NCBI GenBank assembly: GCA_015039365.1 | Contig: WION01000060.1 | Span: 62,001 to 126,000, forward strand | Length of the DNA stretch: 64,000 nucleotides | Source of the DNA: Amanita rubescens | Taxonomy: Eukaryota; Basidiomycota; Agaricomycetes; Agaricales; Amanitaceae | Direction: 5' to 3' | Shown: positions 40,277 to 51,377 of the stretch, one piece after another | Layout of the letters: each line of letters starts with the position of its first letter | Position numbering within the stretch: position 1 is the stretch's first letter | Notes under the pieces: generated by a model | Told to the model about the DNA's origin: nothing | Database searches by the model: none | The model's input: only the letters and a program-made list of their open reading frames with translations | Translations under genes and position numbers: made by a program

Positions 40277-42853
40277 TGGTAATCACAGCCTATGAAAGAA
40301 TTAGATATGGAATTGCCAACAGAACGGACCAAAATGAGGTTACCTGAGTGTATGCAATGACTCAGTGTAGCTATGTGGTGGTCAAGAAGGAAGTGAGAGA
40401 TGTAACATGTCACAGCGGAACTTCGTGGAAAAGGGCTCTCGGGATAATCCGGCAGATGGCAGACGTAGCTTACGATCACCAAACAGTCGCATATGAAATC
40501 TGAGGTGCTTCGAGCGAGTTATGGCAGCAATTTGGTTACCCAATGTCACTTGGATACTTAACTCAGATTCGCTTCTTCAGCCCATGGCGAGCGATGCTCT
40601 GCACGTCACGTGTCACGCGTCAACTTGTCTGCGTCAGTACCAATCGGCAGATTGGTCACCTCCACCCTGAACTTATGGTCGCTGTAGACAGCTAGCCAAT
40701 ATTAGTTGTTGCCACTTTCCATGTCCTACACCATCTCGCACGGACTGATCCAGGGAAGCTCTCCCTTCAATATACACAGCAGACGTACCCGCGACCTTCG
40801 TCCAGGATCCGCTCCGCGGTCTCTCCCACTACAGATGGCACTTTCAAGATCGCCTGTTCATCGAGTCCCGGTTGCACTCTCGCCTAGCGACCTCTCGGAT
40901 GTGAGGATACTACGACAGCCTCACGTCGGCCAAGCTATAGGCCGCCATCTCAAGCGCATCCTTCATCTAGCACACCATCCTTCCCTCGCTCTCGTCTCTC
41001 CAAGTGAACACCGTTTCGGACCAGCAAAGTTCGACACTTCCCAGAAACGAACGAGGAAGCAAAGATGAAATAGTACGCTGCGGGTGGTTGCTGCTGCGGG
41101 CAACCACGTCAACTGTTCCTTCTTCAACTACACAATAGGACGACGACAAGATGGAAGCAAAACGTTGCAATGGTCGCGGTTACTACTCCATCTCTGCATT
41201 CTCCCTCACCAGGACCTGAAATGTCATGCGAAATGCCACTCAAATCTCCTTATACACCCTTTTCACAACGGACTTCGCGGCACCCATCGCTGCGTTTTTC
41301 CCGGCAGCTTCAGATCTCACGTATCGGTTAACGTCTGCGGAATGCGGTACTGCAGACGTCTAATAGGCAAGAATAAGGGGAGAATAGCGACAAGACTCGA
41401 TGACCGAGTCTGTATGATGAAGCGGCCCAGCAAGGTCATGTGCAGTTTGGTATGGATGGGAGACTCAGGAATAGGAGAGGAACGGGGATGAAAGCGACGA
41501 TCGACTCTCGGACGGTGAGTGCCTCTCCCTTCGTTGGGGTTACTGGGGAATTTACGCTCTTATCCAGTTACACATTGGAACCATTTGTCATCGAAGACGA
41601 TCGGAGATACGCCAACCTAGACATTTAGGCTATGCGAAAAGTGAGAAAGAACCGCGAGCAAGTTACGGGTCGCGGCCTAGCGTCGCAGTCCACGCTTGAC
41701 CCAATACCCGGCCCGTTTTACCTTTGATTGGGACACAAGAAGAACTCGTCGTCATACACAACATACTTTCATTCTGGATCTGTTGGGGAAGGGTGCACCG
41801 TCTGAGGGATAGGCCTAGCAAGAAGTTGGAAACCTAAATGAAACGGCACAGCGCGGTTGTTGCGCAGTGGGAGCGGACACGCCAACGGTTGTGACCAACT
41901 TTTTCTTCTTCAGTTACAGAACAGGTTGATGGCAAAAAGGCTGAAATGACAGTGGTTGAACTCTGTCTCTGCGATGCTGCCTTCTCCTGCACCGATATCT
42001 GAAAAACCATGATCAGCGCTACCCAAATCCTCCGATTCTCTCAGCTTCATTGAAGTACACTCTTCTCGCGTCAAGCCTCGCGGAGTTCATCCCTGCGTCT
42101 TCTCCACTCATTGGTGTGGCTTCATAGAGCGTTGCACATTGGAAGGGCACCCGAATCAGTTGAACTTTGGAGCGATGGTGCTGATGGACGGACATGACGA
42201 GACGACCTCGAAAGATTGGTCAACAGCGGCAAAATACGCTTCAGCAGGCGTCGTTTACCGACTTATGCTTACGGTGCGATGAAGTTTGCGAATATGATGG
42301 CGATGGTGAGTGCCAGACGTTGATTGAATACAGCGTCTCAATTGGTTTTGTAGGGAAGTGTTTTTATATTTGATAGGAACGCTGGGGAGCAAGAGCTAGT
42401 GTTGTAACAAATGAAGATGCCCGGTCGTCGTCGTTTGCAATCGGGTGAGCAATTATCTTTTCGTTCGGTGTAGAGAATCTCGCTCGCTCACCGAGCTGCA
42501 CAGGTTCAAAAGTGCCGGGATGTCGATGGGGACAAAGAGAAGCGCAATCGCGGCTGTTGCTAGCACCGCCACGAGACTACCTCTACTACCCCCCACCTCT
42601 ACTCATTACCTCCACTTTTACTCAGCTACCTCTACTTCGTCACAGCAATGCATCTCCTGCGCTACTCAACTCATTGCCCAAATACTCTCACTACTTCGGG
42701 ATCGGGGAGAAACGCGTGTAGGGATATACATCCCCGCATCTCCCGACGAGGAATATGCATCCAGAGAGCGGTCATTGGAAACAACAAGAGAAAGTAGTAC
42801 TATGCTGCCACCACCATCTGTGGTTGCACCTGCTGCTGATGTTCAACTATCTC
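40277..42853. other. Long stretch without a supported gene
   Basis: It contains the NLR promoter side (40277-40600). A plus-strand open frame starting near 40721 and ending at 41068 is Ser/Arg-rich with no motif or intron pattern; I do not call it. Short open frames at 41084-41628 are likewise unsupported. No repeats elsewhere in the window match this stretch as far as I could see. Confidence 0.45.
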
Positions 42854-44290
42854 CTACTGCTCTTGGAGCATTCCATCACCTCCCACCTGCTGCTGTGGCT
42901 GCTGATCAAATGGCATAGCACCTCCTGCACGTGCAACAGCTGCCCCAATTGCCCGAGTTCTCAGTGCCAATCCGCGAGTCTTTCCAATCACGGTCTGGTA
43001 TACGGGCTGTGGTGGCCGATGAATCTCTATGACATTCTGGTAATGACCGGACCAATTCAATAACGTGGCCGCTACACACGTAAGACGAACTCACCTTTTC
43101 TAAATCAATCTTGGCATCTGCACCCATCCGTATCTCTCTAATCAGGTTCACGATCCATTTCTCGCCTTCGTCTGGTGAAAGATCAAGTCTCTCCGACAAG
43201 TCCCTACACACGAAAACAGAGTCAACGCCTTCGTCTTTCGAACCCGGACAAACTCACCCAATGTCAATCTTTTGATGGATCCTACAATATATCCAATACC
43301 GAGCGTTGTCCAAAAAGTCATATTTAAACTCTCCCAAAAAGAAATCGGTTCCGACCACCACATCAACAGCTTCCTTGAGCGCCTTTTGCGCAGCTTCAAA
43401 CTCGACGTAGAGCTCCTTCAAAAAATGACGTGACGGGTCTTGGTATTGGTACTCCTCCATCTGGATGACTTTGACGATGTCGCGGATGGCGTTCCGTACA
43501 CGAGACGAGACGGATACGCCGAGAGTTTGTTCGGCGGAGGAGGTTTTGCGGGAGAGAACGGCGGCAGCGGCAAGGTAGCGGTTTGGAGTAGGCGGAGGCC
43601 ATGAACGTGTCAAGCAGGAGCGTGAGGCCATTTGGGTGGTTGAAATAGACGAAGAGCGCCGGGTCACTGATAGCTGTCGAGGATGTGGAAGAAGGGCCGG
43701 TTGTGGAAGAGGAGGCACGGCTGTCAATGGCTTCGCGGAGGCTATTTAGCTCTTCGAGAGCGACTTCCCAGTTGCCGGTGAGGATGTCAGAGGATAGTTT
43801 ACCCCAATGCGCAGAGGTCGTACGTTCGACATCGGTGGAGAAGATGCGAAAGTGGTACAAATAGTTTGCGATCCGCTGTAATTCCCGTATGAAAACTGAA
43901 ACTGGCCAAAGTTGTAGAGGGCATTGATTTGCTCTAGCGTCAACTGTGGGGATGAAAAAAAACACAAAGGTAAGCGCGTGAGATCAAGTAGCACAACGAG
44001 CAAGCACACCAAAGTTATCTTTTAGATACTGCAAATTTTTGAATCTTGTCCTACCGCAATGACTGAGCTACGTCGGGATTTTCAATGACGTTCAACACAG
44101 CTTGAGCTTCCTCAGGTTGCAACCTTTCATTCGTAGACACAACTTCTTCCCTCTTCCCTGCAAACTCTATCAAAAACGGTGTTGTCAATACCAACGTAGC
44201 GGTGGGATAAAAGATAACCGAAAACTCACCCTCGGGAACCAGCTCATCAGGATGGATCTGTTCAAACAGGGACAGTGCCGTATTTCCCAC
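42854..44290 (-). pseudogene. Broken copy of translation initiation factor eIF3 subunit e (INT6)
   Basis: Minus strand. Recognisable pieces: [187 protein letters not shown]. Damage: a TAG in place of the codon after SLR (near 44050), an extra A shortly after it, loss of an internal piece before LFVYFNHP, loss of the piece between TFMASAY and RYLAAAA, compensating indels near 43435, and absence of the N-terminal ~50 residues. The original introns are still visible, so the copy came from DNA, not from mRNA. The functional gene must be elsewhere. Confidence 0.88.
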
Positions 44291-45530
44291 GCACGTTCAT
44301 GTTCACCAGCACGCAACAGGCCCCTTCAACAGGAGGATTTCTCTCCTCTGATCCATATCTTACTCAAACAGGTCCTAACTTGGACCCAAACTCTCCTGAA
44401 ATCTTTCGTCAAAACTTACAACTAGTGCAACAACACACGATTCAAGTCCAATCTTTGGCACGGAGCGCTCTAGCCGGGATGTACGTTACTTTCATCTACA
44501 GCCTAAAAAATGCCTCTCAGCTAACAACACGAGAGAGACAAAATGCTTATCATCTTGGAACGAACCCATCTCAAACTTTTGCCGATTTAGCCAATGTTAA
44601 ACAAGCCATCCACCTTTTATTAGAAGCGATGCGCCAATCTGGTGTTGGAGCTCTACCCTTGTTGGCGTTAGTACCCTCTTTGCAAGGGACGGATGCGGCA
44701 ATGTCTGCGGTGGGCGAGTCGTTTGGTCTTGATGCCGCGAGTACAACGAGTGGTAGTCACACGGGTGGAGGAATGGCGTCGATTAAGGTTCCGAGCGAGG
44801 AGAAGTTGATGGAAGATACGATGAATGGGATTAAAGTCTTGTTTGAGAGGCAGAAGAGGAGTCAAGAGAGTACGGCGGTGGTGGCGAATTTGTTGAGTGG
44901 GACGAGGTGAATTGAGGTGTGGTGCGTATTTGATCCGCCTATCGCGACGTTCTGACGTGTATACAATAGATCTATGCGGTTGAGAAACTCGTACCAGTCC
45001 AATGCGATATGAAAAATTCGGCTCCTCGGACTCAGCCATGAGAGCTGCCTCGAGACGATTTCAGTCGTAAATACTCCCCGAAGGCGTGCTGTAATTTGAA
45101 CCATCCGCTGTTAAAGACAAAACTACTGTACCGCTGTATATGTACCAAACCGTGGTAACTGGAGTACGCGCTGTTCAACAACTTCTCCATCAAGGGCTGC
45201 CGCAGAAGCTTGAGACGAACGTTCTGACCGCCATACACTTAGCAATAAACGAGATGTCGGAAACGGAATGTCAGCCTCTGCAAGTCTACATTCCCGCTTA
45301 CGTCCACTTCATCTTACAGCCCGGGATCGAGCTGCCACCAGTGCCAGACAACTTGAAGAACCGAAAGGCCCAATTCGGGTACCTCACCCACGTCGATTTC
45401 CAGCGTAACTATTACAACATCGGAATAGAGGACGACATGATCAGACTACCGCAACAGATATACGAAGGAAGCTATCGTGCGGAGAGCTTGTCAAGTGACA
45501 AAATGTTATACGGCAATCCTGCCCGTCAGA
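44283..45530 (+). repeat. Segmental duplication, copy 2 (partner 18881-20129)
   Basis: Same content and orientation as copy 1. The left junction abuts the truncated 5' end of the eIF3e pseudogene, so the breakpoint removed that gene's first exon or exons and placed the small gene head-to-head with it. Confidence 0.88.
44299..44910 (+). CDS. Conserved small protein of unknown function, duplicate copy 2
   Basis: Exons 44299-44480 and 44538-44910 (57 nt intron, phase 2) encode 184 residues, nearly identical to the gene at 18897-19494. Differences include I for V in PEIFRQN, A for V in LLLEAMRQ, and a SAVGES insertion. The frame, start and splice sites are all kept, so this copy could be functional even though its promoter is now the remnant of eIF3e. 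Confidence 0.7.
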   Translation: MFTSTQQAPSTGGFLSSDPYLTQTGPNLDPNSPEIFRQNLQLVQQHTIQVQSLARSALAGMYVTFIYSLKNASQLTTRERQNAYHLGTNPSQTFADLANVKQAIHLLLEAMRQSGVGALPLLALVPSLQGTDAAMSAVGESFGLDAASTTSGSHTGGGMASIKVPSEEKLMEDTMNGIKVLFERQKRSQESTAVVANLLSGTR

Positions 45531-45571
45531 ACAACGAGGTGGCAGCATCGTACAAGACAGGAAACAATTAG
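45254..45571 (+). CDS. Orphan FGYLID-family protein, copy B with an exonised intron
   Basis: From ATG 45254 (MSETECQPL) the frame runs to 45571, 105 residues. In copy A the corresponding site is a 40 nt intron starting GTAAGT. Here the donor is GCAAGT and one C is missing after the acceptor, so the former intron reads through as VYIPAYVHFILQ and stays in frame with PGIELPPVPDNLKNRKAQFG. The C-terminal half is unlike the full-length members (YEGSYRAESLSSDK..). It may be a decaying gene or a new short protein; GC-AG splicing is the alternative but leaves the frame. Confidence 0.45.
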   Translation: MSETECQPLQVYIPAYVHFILQPGIELPPVPDNLKNRKAQFGYLTHVDFQRNYYNIGIEDDMIRLPQQIYEGSYRAESLSSDKMLYGNPARQNNEVAASYKTGNN

Positions 45572-45702
45572 AAATACAATAACACGTTTCTTTTTTGTTG
45601 CCTAGTTGGCCTTTTAGAACGAAGTGTATCCGTGATGCGTGACACTGAGTGACAGTTCGACGTTCTGCCTTCACCGTCCAACTCGCAATAAGTGAAAAAA
45701 AA

Positions 45703-46174
45703 ATGTCAGCGACGGATACACTGTGAGCCTTTGCGCGCAGGGCAGAGATAGCGCTTTCACGCTTACTTCTCCACCAGGATCTTTGAATTGCCAGACTTGG
45801 AGGATGAAATGAAGGGCCGAGAAGTTGCGTTCGGTTACCTCATCGACGACAAATTCGTACACAAGTTCTTCCTGAATCGGGTACGCAGTGAAGGACTGCA
45901 AGATGTCACGGTATCGGAAGGACCCTTCAAGCGATATGTGAAAGCGTCTCTCGGACGGGATGCTGCATTGGAGGCGGGATGTCCAATATCAACTCTGAAT
46001 GTCAGCGTACCAAGAGGGAGTGGGGGAAAAGAAGAGGCGGTTATTGCCGCTTTTTTCATGCGTGGTCCCACATATGTTGACAGGTATCCCCCCACTGTCG
46101 ATGACCTGGACAGGTTCAAGGAGTGTCTGTTCTTAGATGTGGATGATAATCCTAAATGGCATATATTGAGATGA
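45703..46174 (+). CDS. Orphan FGYLID-family protein, full-length copy C
   Basis: Exons 45703-45722 and 45778-46174 (55 nt GT-AG intron, phase 2) encode 138 residues. It reads MSATDTL, IFELPDLEDEMKGREVAFGY, LIDDKFVHKFFLNRVRSEGL, then a middle with GPFKRYVKASLGRD, LNVSVPRG, EEAVIAAFFMRGPTYVD and ends LDVDDNPKWHILR. No signal peptide or membrane segment. The copy at 62517-62998 has the same gene structure (20 nt first exon) and clear similarity along its whole length, so the family is real. I do not know a named domain for it. Confidence 0.7.
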
Positions 46175-46297
46175 GGCCCGCATACTTATCTCTTCGTCGC
46201 ATGTGTGTTGCTTACGAGTACATTCAGTGTGTTATTTACAGATACCCTGGTACTTTTAGGTAACATTACACTGCATATGCACATAGGCAATACGAGT

Positions 46298-46690
46298 TGA
46301 GGAAGCGTCTATATTCATGCATAATCTCCCTCGTAATTTTGGTAATGGCTCTCTCCGTACGATAGAATTTGGCGAATTTGAGTCGAGACGCAATAGAGTC
46401 CCCTCTAATCGCGTAAGTGGCTTTGTTGATAACCCTTCGCCATTCACTAATTTAGCTCGCAGAGGGTGGCCGAGGTCAACGTAGACGTTGTTCAAAGTGG
46501 TGATCATGACGAGGCTACACCGATACAAACTCTCCCAAGAGTCATCCGAGGTAGCATGCTCTATGCATACAATAAGTTTCGCAGAGTTACGATGGTCATG
46601 GTAAGAAAACTCACGATCGGACCGTAGAGGATTTGATTGTACGATCCCTCGTCCTCTTTCTGGAATTCAACCTAGGAATATAACCTGTCA
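46298..46690 (+). repeat. Repeat with inverted core, copy 1
   Basis: The left flank (GAGGAAGCGTCTATATTCATG.. to CTCTCCGTACG, 46298-46361) and right flank (from CATGCTCTATGCAT at 46555 to about 46690) match 56871-57305 in the same orientation. The core 46362-46554 matches 56940-57157 in the opposite orientation. It encodes nothing recognisable. Confidence 0.8.
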
Positions 46691-48113
46691 AAATCGAATA
46701 CGGAAGGACCTGCTCGGTTTTTGCGTTTTCTCCTCGCATTTCAATGCTCAGGCATCAAAATCCAAACAAAGACCACGGATACTACCCCTCACCAAAACTA
46801 GAAGTGAATCTGCAGCTCCCGGCTGACGCCGTTGAGGAGCTCGAAGTGTTTTGTGGCTTGGCTTTCCTTTTGCCGGCTCCTGACGCCATCGCGTCGATAT
46901 TATTATGTTGGGGTTTGGTTTTCGTGTTCAAATGTTTCTTTGGCTTGAATATTACTCTGCACTTGTGGAAGTGCAAAAAAAGTGTAACGGTTTTACTTGA
47001 ATGGAAGCAGAGGATGGTTCCAACCTGATCACACTCCTTGCGCCATGCACTGAATCAACCTCTATTTGAAGACCATACGGGTACATATAATACACATGGT
47101 AAAGACCGGGACTACATGACTAGCATGTACTAGTATATGTAAACAACGTTACAACACCCCTTTTTTAATCCCCACAAGGAACACAGTCGACAAGTCGTAT
47201 GGTAGTGATGATAAACGCCTGCGTAATTTTAACCCTTCCCGAGGGCTGGAAGTGACTGAGGTATCAAACCCCTATGTAGGAAGGCTCAGAACCGAGTCTG
47301 AACTGCCAGAGGGAACGTGTGGTTCCAGTCTAGCTGGAGCTAGAAACCGCCAGGGAAGTCGAAAATAAAATAGGTATAATTTAGTCCATACGCTTGAGCT
47401 GTGTTCGGGAACTAAAATAAGATGACGATAGACTGAAACAACAGTAGGTGATTCAGCTTTGTCTATGAATCAAATTATATCAGATAATCGAGACAGCAGC
47501 GAATGCAAAAGGGTGAACACACTTGTATTCGCGACAGTTTCTCAGTTACATCAACATTGCTAGCACTGGTAACTTCAGTGCGCACTATAGTAGTGATGTA
47601 AGGCCGCGCAGCGAAGCAATTCAATCCAAGCACTGACCGATATGCACGTTCTCGGCGTTGTAAAAGGTCCCACTTGTGAAATCCAGATTGCGAGAACGTT
47701 GGAACATTTCTGTCAAAGTACACAAATCAGACCGAAGAAATTTCAGTATAAAGACAACAATACGCACGAGAACCACCTCGATTGTGATCTTGCTGATCTT
47801 GTTGCATATGACTGGGAGGGGGTTTAGCAGGTGGACGATCGTGATGACAATTTACGTCTGTAGTCACAAGTCGTTCTTCCGCCGTAATCTTGGGAATGCT
47901 GTAATTTAGTCAGTTGACTTGAAGGTAGGATATGAGCAACCCACAGCAAAATACCCATGTGCTTCAACTAGCCGTTGCTCAAAGCGGTTCAGGCTACCGT
48001 CCCTTCCAAGTCGGAGAAAGGAAAGTATTGCCCTTGATTGGCTTACCTGCACCGCCTCTTGAATATCGGTGAGAAGCCTATTTCACAGATAATCAAATGC
48101 TGTGCACGTTGAC
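46691..48113. other. Gene-poor stretch
   Basis: No gene that I can support. A 94-codon open frame at 46744-47028 and a short frame at 47642-47827 lack introns, motifs and similarity to anything I recognise. A possible coding start at about 47932 (MSNPQQNTHVLQ, with a GT donor after LEYR at 48069) has no continuation that I could find. Confidence 0.45.
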
Positions 48114-48674
48114 TTATATTACGACGTACACCTTGAAGTTGTCGATTCTTCGACGCAAGAGAGGTGCAGTGTTTGATGGATCAGGTTGAAGAGCACCATT
48201 CAAGACTTTCACAGCATCAATGCAGCGATGCAAGAAGGCCCGTTGCGCAAGTGACATTTTCGGGTCCTGCATGGATATCTCGATCAGCAGAATGATGTGG
48301 TCGACATCGTATAAAGAACATTCTACCTCCACTTTATCAAGTATATCAATCGCTGACTGAAGGACCGGGTTCAAAATAGGTGAACCAGTCCAGGTCGATG
48401 CCAGGTTCAGGAGGATACCCCGGGCCTGAGCATTGACGCGTGAGGAGCTGTGATCAGATTCAGGATTATCTTGAGAGTTTGAGAACATGAGATGAGAAGT
48501 GAAGGGTGAAAAGGGATGCCAGAGGGTTGATACATGTATAGTCTCGGCCATGTGCCTCGCCGCATGGTGAACACATTGTACGCACGGCCTCCAATCCGCC
48601 ATTATGTAATCCACCTCCTGGACCTTCTCCTGCCATCCGAACTTGGAGGGCTGGTGTTCATTTCTCAGAGAGCG
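48114..48674 (-). CDS. Hypothetical protein
   Basis: A minus-strand exon can begin after an acceptor GACAG at 48675 (RSLRNEHQPSKFGWQEKVQE) or at ATG 48614 (MDYIMADWRPC). It runs to a donor at 48131 (..NFK|GTGTAC) or to the stop at 48114. It has a CVQCVHHAARH cluster and a helical second half (NPVLQSAIDILDKVEVEC, SLAQRAFLHRCIDAV). Protein-like over about 180 codons, but I recognise no family and the gene ends are unknown. Confidence 0.35.
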   Translation of the reverse strand, partial: RSLRNEHQPSKFGWQEKVQEVDYIMADWRPCVQCVHHAARHMAETIHVSTLWHPFSPFTSHLMFSNSQDNPESDHSSSRVNAQARGILLNLASTWTGSPILNPVLQSAIDILDKVEVECSLYDVDHIILLIEISMQDPKMSLAQRAFLHRCIDAVKVLNGALQPDPSNTAPLLRRRIDNFKVYVVI

Positions 48675-48887
48675 CTGTCACGATAGAATGCCGCATGGAT
48701 GCATGTTGTTATTCTAATTTTATCCTCGGTCTCAAAATAGTACACGATTCTCACGACAAATTGTGTCTGGAGAGATCAGTTCTACCTTCTGAATCCTGAC
48801 AATTCCTTAACAACGAAAAAGCGATTTGCAACCAGGATACAGCACTGACACCGGTGATGCGTCGTCCGACGGACGGCGTTGCCACAC

Positions 48888-49045
48888 CGTTACCCGCCCC
48901 GTTACCAATTGCGGCATACCCGTAGTGGCGGGTGCGGGTTGGTCGCATGCGGGTACGGGTCACGTCTGGGTACCAGAACTCAGACCCGGACCCGTACCCT
49001 CAATACCCTTACCCGTGTACCCCTCAGGTTTCCCATACCCGTGCC
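48888..49045. repeat. ACCCGTACCC / GGGTACGGGT low-complexity tract
   Basis: About 160 bp composed largely of ACCCGT, GTACCC, CGGGTACGGGT and close variants on both strands, which allows several short hairpins. Not telomeric in sequence. Possibly the remains of a minisatellite. Confidence 0.6.
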
Positions 49046-49205
49046 GAACACTAAGCCAGATACATGTATATCAGGCTAAATTACGGTGGAATTAGCAGGC
49101 ACACACTGGAGCATGAGCCTAAGTCTGATATATCAAGGTGTGTAATACATATCTCTTATTAGCGCTGTAGATATATAACCATTTGTCTCTCCAGTGCTTT
49201 ATACA

Positions 49206-49373
49206 TCATTTGGACGGTTCTGCCTCACTATCACTATCACCGGCAGGATCACACCTTTGCAAGTGACGATCAAGTTGTTTCCGATTTGTGAATTGCGCTC
49301 CACAGTTGTAGCAAGAGTAAACAGTGGTCTTATCGGAAGGTTCAGGGCACATCATGCCTGATGGTAGCGGCAT
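49206..49373 (-). CDS. Short C2H2-type zinc-finger protein or terminal exon
   Basis: Minus strand, 55 residues from ATG 49373 to the stop at 49206. It contains YSCYNCGAQFTNRKQLDRHL followed by QRC, a C-x2-C-x12-H-x3-C finger, and an acidic Ser-rich tail (DPAGDSDSEAEPSK). It may be a stand-alone micro-gene or the last exon of a gene whose upstream part I cannot find. Confidence 0.4.
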   Translation of the reverse strand: MPLPSGMMCPEPSDKTTVYSCYNCGAQFTNRKQLDRHLQRCDPAGDSDSEAEPSK

Positions 49374-49529
49374 GTCAACACCAGTGTGGAGAAGATGTCG
49401 AGAGACCAGAAGAATTTCTGTGTAACATGTTAGAGTAAGTGCAGTTGAACCGTGGAGAAGACGAGAGTTTCAAAGAAATAAACGCACATGGGGGAATCTG
49501 ATAAACAGACAATGAACCGTTCGATGTAG

Positions 49530-49690
49530 ACCTGCAAGTTATATAAGGACCCCTGACAATACCTATATAGGTCAGATCCAAAACCGGACAAAATGACCTC
49601 AAAATAGCCTCAAAAAGTTGCCATGGTGGATCCCCATATTCGGACAGATTTTGGGCAGGCCACGTTTCGGACACATCGCTGAGTTTCGGG
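49530..49690. repeat. Imperfect inverted repeat, left arm
   Basis: It pairs with 50575-50735 in reverse orientation. Shared words: CCTGACAAT followed by CTATAT and TCAGATCC-AAAA, CGGACAAAATG, CGGACAGATTTT and GGCAGGCCA-like. The arms are ~160 bp and diverged, with ~0.9 kb between them. Confidence 0.55.
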
Positions 49691-50226
49691 CAATTACGGA
49701 GGCGACAACAGCTCTACAAACGAGTCAATATTCACTTGCCCCCGATCCGATTCCTTTGTTTGTTCGACACAACAATAGCGAAGAATTCCGAGGCCGAAGT
49801 AAGACGAAGGACTCGGTTTATGCCGAATATCCATGGTCAATGTAACGCAGTTAAGTTGCCGCAATGCCGAGCTGCGACTTGTCAAACATCAACAAATAAT
49901 TATTCATGATCCGTCTCTTACTAGTGTATCCCCCAAAAGAATATGACTGAGAGAGAGTCTAATGTTATATTATATGAAATCTATTCAATCCCGTATGAGC
50001 AAGACCTCTTACACCTGGCAGTGTCTTGCATTCATGCGCACTCGCCAAGTGGCAATCATGTGGAGCATCTGACATGCTGACTCAGCATAACCGCCGCGTC
50101 CGAGTCCGCAACATGAGGCAAAGCCTCGCCTATGCCTCATGACTATAATTAATAATTTATTATAGCAAAAAATGGCCTCGGACATGCCACGCAAAGCGGT
50201 GGCCCACATCACCAAGTGCTAGTGGT

Positions 50227-50480
50227 TTGACAGTAGTCTCCAGAGAAACAGTTGAACGTTTCAAGCTTCTTCAAGGCAGCGGCTGGAGTGCATTGAACCA
50301 GGTCGCCAAGAAATTCCTCAACCGAGGTAAGAAGGCTGGTCTTTCTGGCAAGGACGGTGGCCAGAGGGGCCGTGGTCGGAAGGCTGCGAGGGGTGGTAGG
50401 AATGTCGCAAAAAGGTTACCGACTCGGAGGCGGGCGAAGATGATGACGAAGGTACAGAGGTTGAAGATTAAGACTTCACA
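50227..50480 (+). pseudogene. Fragment with basic then acidic C-terminal tail, frameshifted
   Basis: A frame with SRETVERFKLLQGSGWSALN, NQVAKKFLNRGKKAG and a Gly/Arg-rich tract (GRGRKAARGGRN) runs to about 50415. The next frame continues TDSEAGEDDDEGTEVED and a stop at about 50472. The two parts look like one basic-acidic protein tail separated by a 1 nt shift near the AAAAA run at 50408. It lies between the inverted-repeat arms, so it may be cargo or a remnant of a mobile element. Confidence 0.35.
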
Positions 50481-50574
50481 CTGGCATTGACTACCAAAAT
50501 ACGTAAATATCTCTCTTAGACATAGCACAAGTACACCAAAGTCATTCTAGTACATTTTACGGGGCTTTGGGCAC

Positions 50575-50735
50575 TTCCAGAGGCTGGATCTGGGTTTTCG
50601 GACAATTTGGCCTGGGGAAAAAACGGACAAAAACGACGAAAATCTGTCCGGACAAAATGGTCCAAAATCGGCCATTTTGGGATCAGACATATATGGGCAT
50701 TGTCAGGGTGTTATATACGTTTCAAGGGGTGATAC
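50575..50735. repeat. Imperfect inverted repeat, right arm
   Basis: Reverse-complement partner of 49530-49690. Confidence 0.55.
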
Positions 50736-51377
50736 ACATGTTCTGTGAAGGGGCGAAACAGGGGGTTGTCGGACAGTTAGGGCACTCTCACACGGCCCAT
50801 TATGGCAGTTCAGTGCATTTGCTCCACTATAGGAACCCCACTTGTCCTAGTTGGATCCTCGGATAGGTGAATTGACTGATTTAGCCGAAAATAAAATGCG
50901 GAGACGAGTCAACCGCACAGCATAAACGACCATGGGCTCCTCACATTGATCGTTTTATGCCATTGTCCTCGCTCGCACGTACTAATACTAATAGTAGCTA
51001 TATATATGACTTACCGTATCGGACATACGTGCGGTTGTATAGAAAAGGATGATGTGCACCAAGAAATACAGATCATCAGTGAATGAAACATGAGTACTTG
51101 AGTGTTGTGCCGCATGCTTGCCCTGAAAAGCCCAACATCCTAATATCTAAATTCACAATTTATTCTACAATTCTACGGTGCAACACGTTACACAGCTAGT
51201 CACTACCGTATTTTACTCCAATTTGATCGACCAAATGTCCGGCTAGGTACTTCATTGCCTGCGGTTTTGTTTGGGGTGGTTTCTGCACTCAGCAGTATTG
51301 AAGATCTCGATTGGCACTGTGGTTGTGGGTTTTGAGTTACGTGTCACCACGGCGTGACTGACTTCGACTCCCTCACG
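50736..51377. other. Intergenic, promoter side of the kinase-like gene
   Basis: No gene or structured element that I can support. Confidence 0.45.

Noticed and set aside
40706..41068. Plus-strand frame of about 116-120 codons
   Set aside because: Ser/Arg/Pro-rich with no motif, no intron pattern and no copy elsewhere; could not be supported.
42445..42918. Plus-strand open frame of 157 codons
   Set aside because: It overlaps the C-terminal part of the eIF3e pseudogene on the other strand and has biased Ala/Pro/Thr composition typical of an antisense shadow.
46744..47028. Plus-strand frame of 94 codons
   Set aside because: No recognisable motif; it overlaps nothing but also shows no splice structure or similarity.
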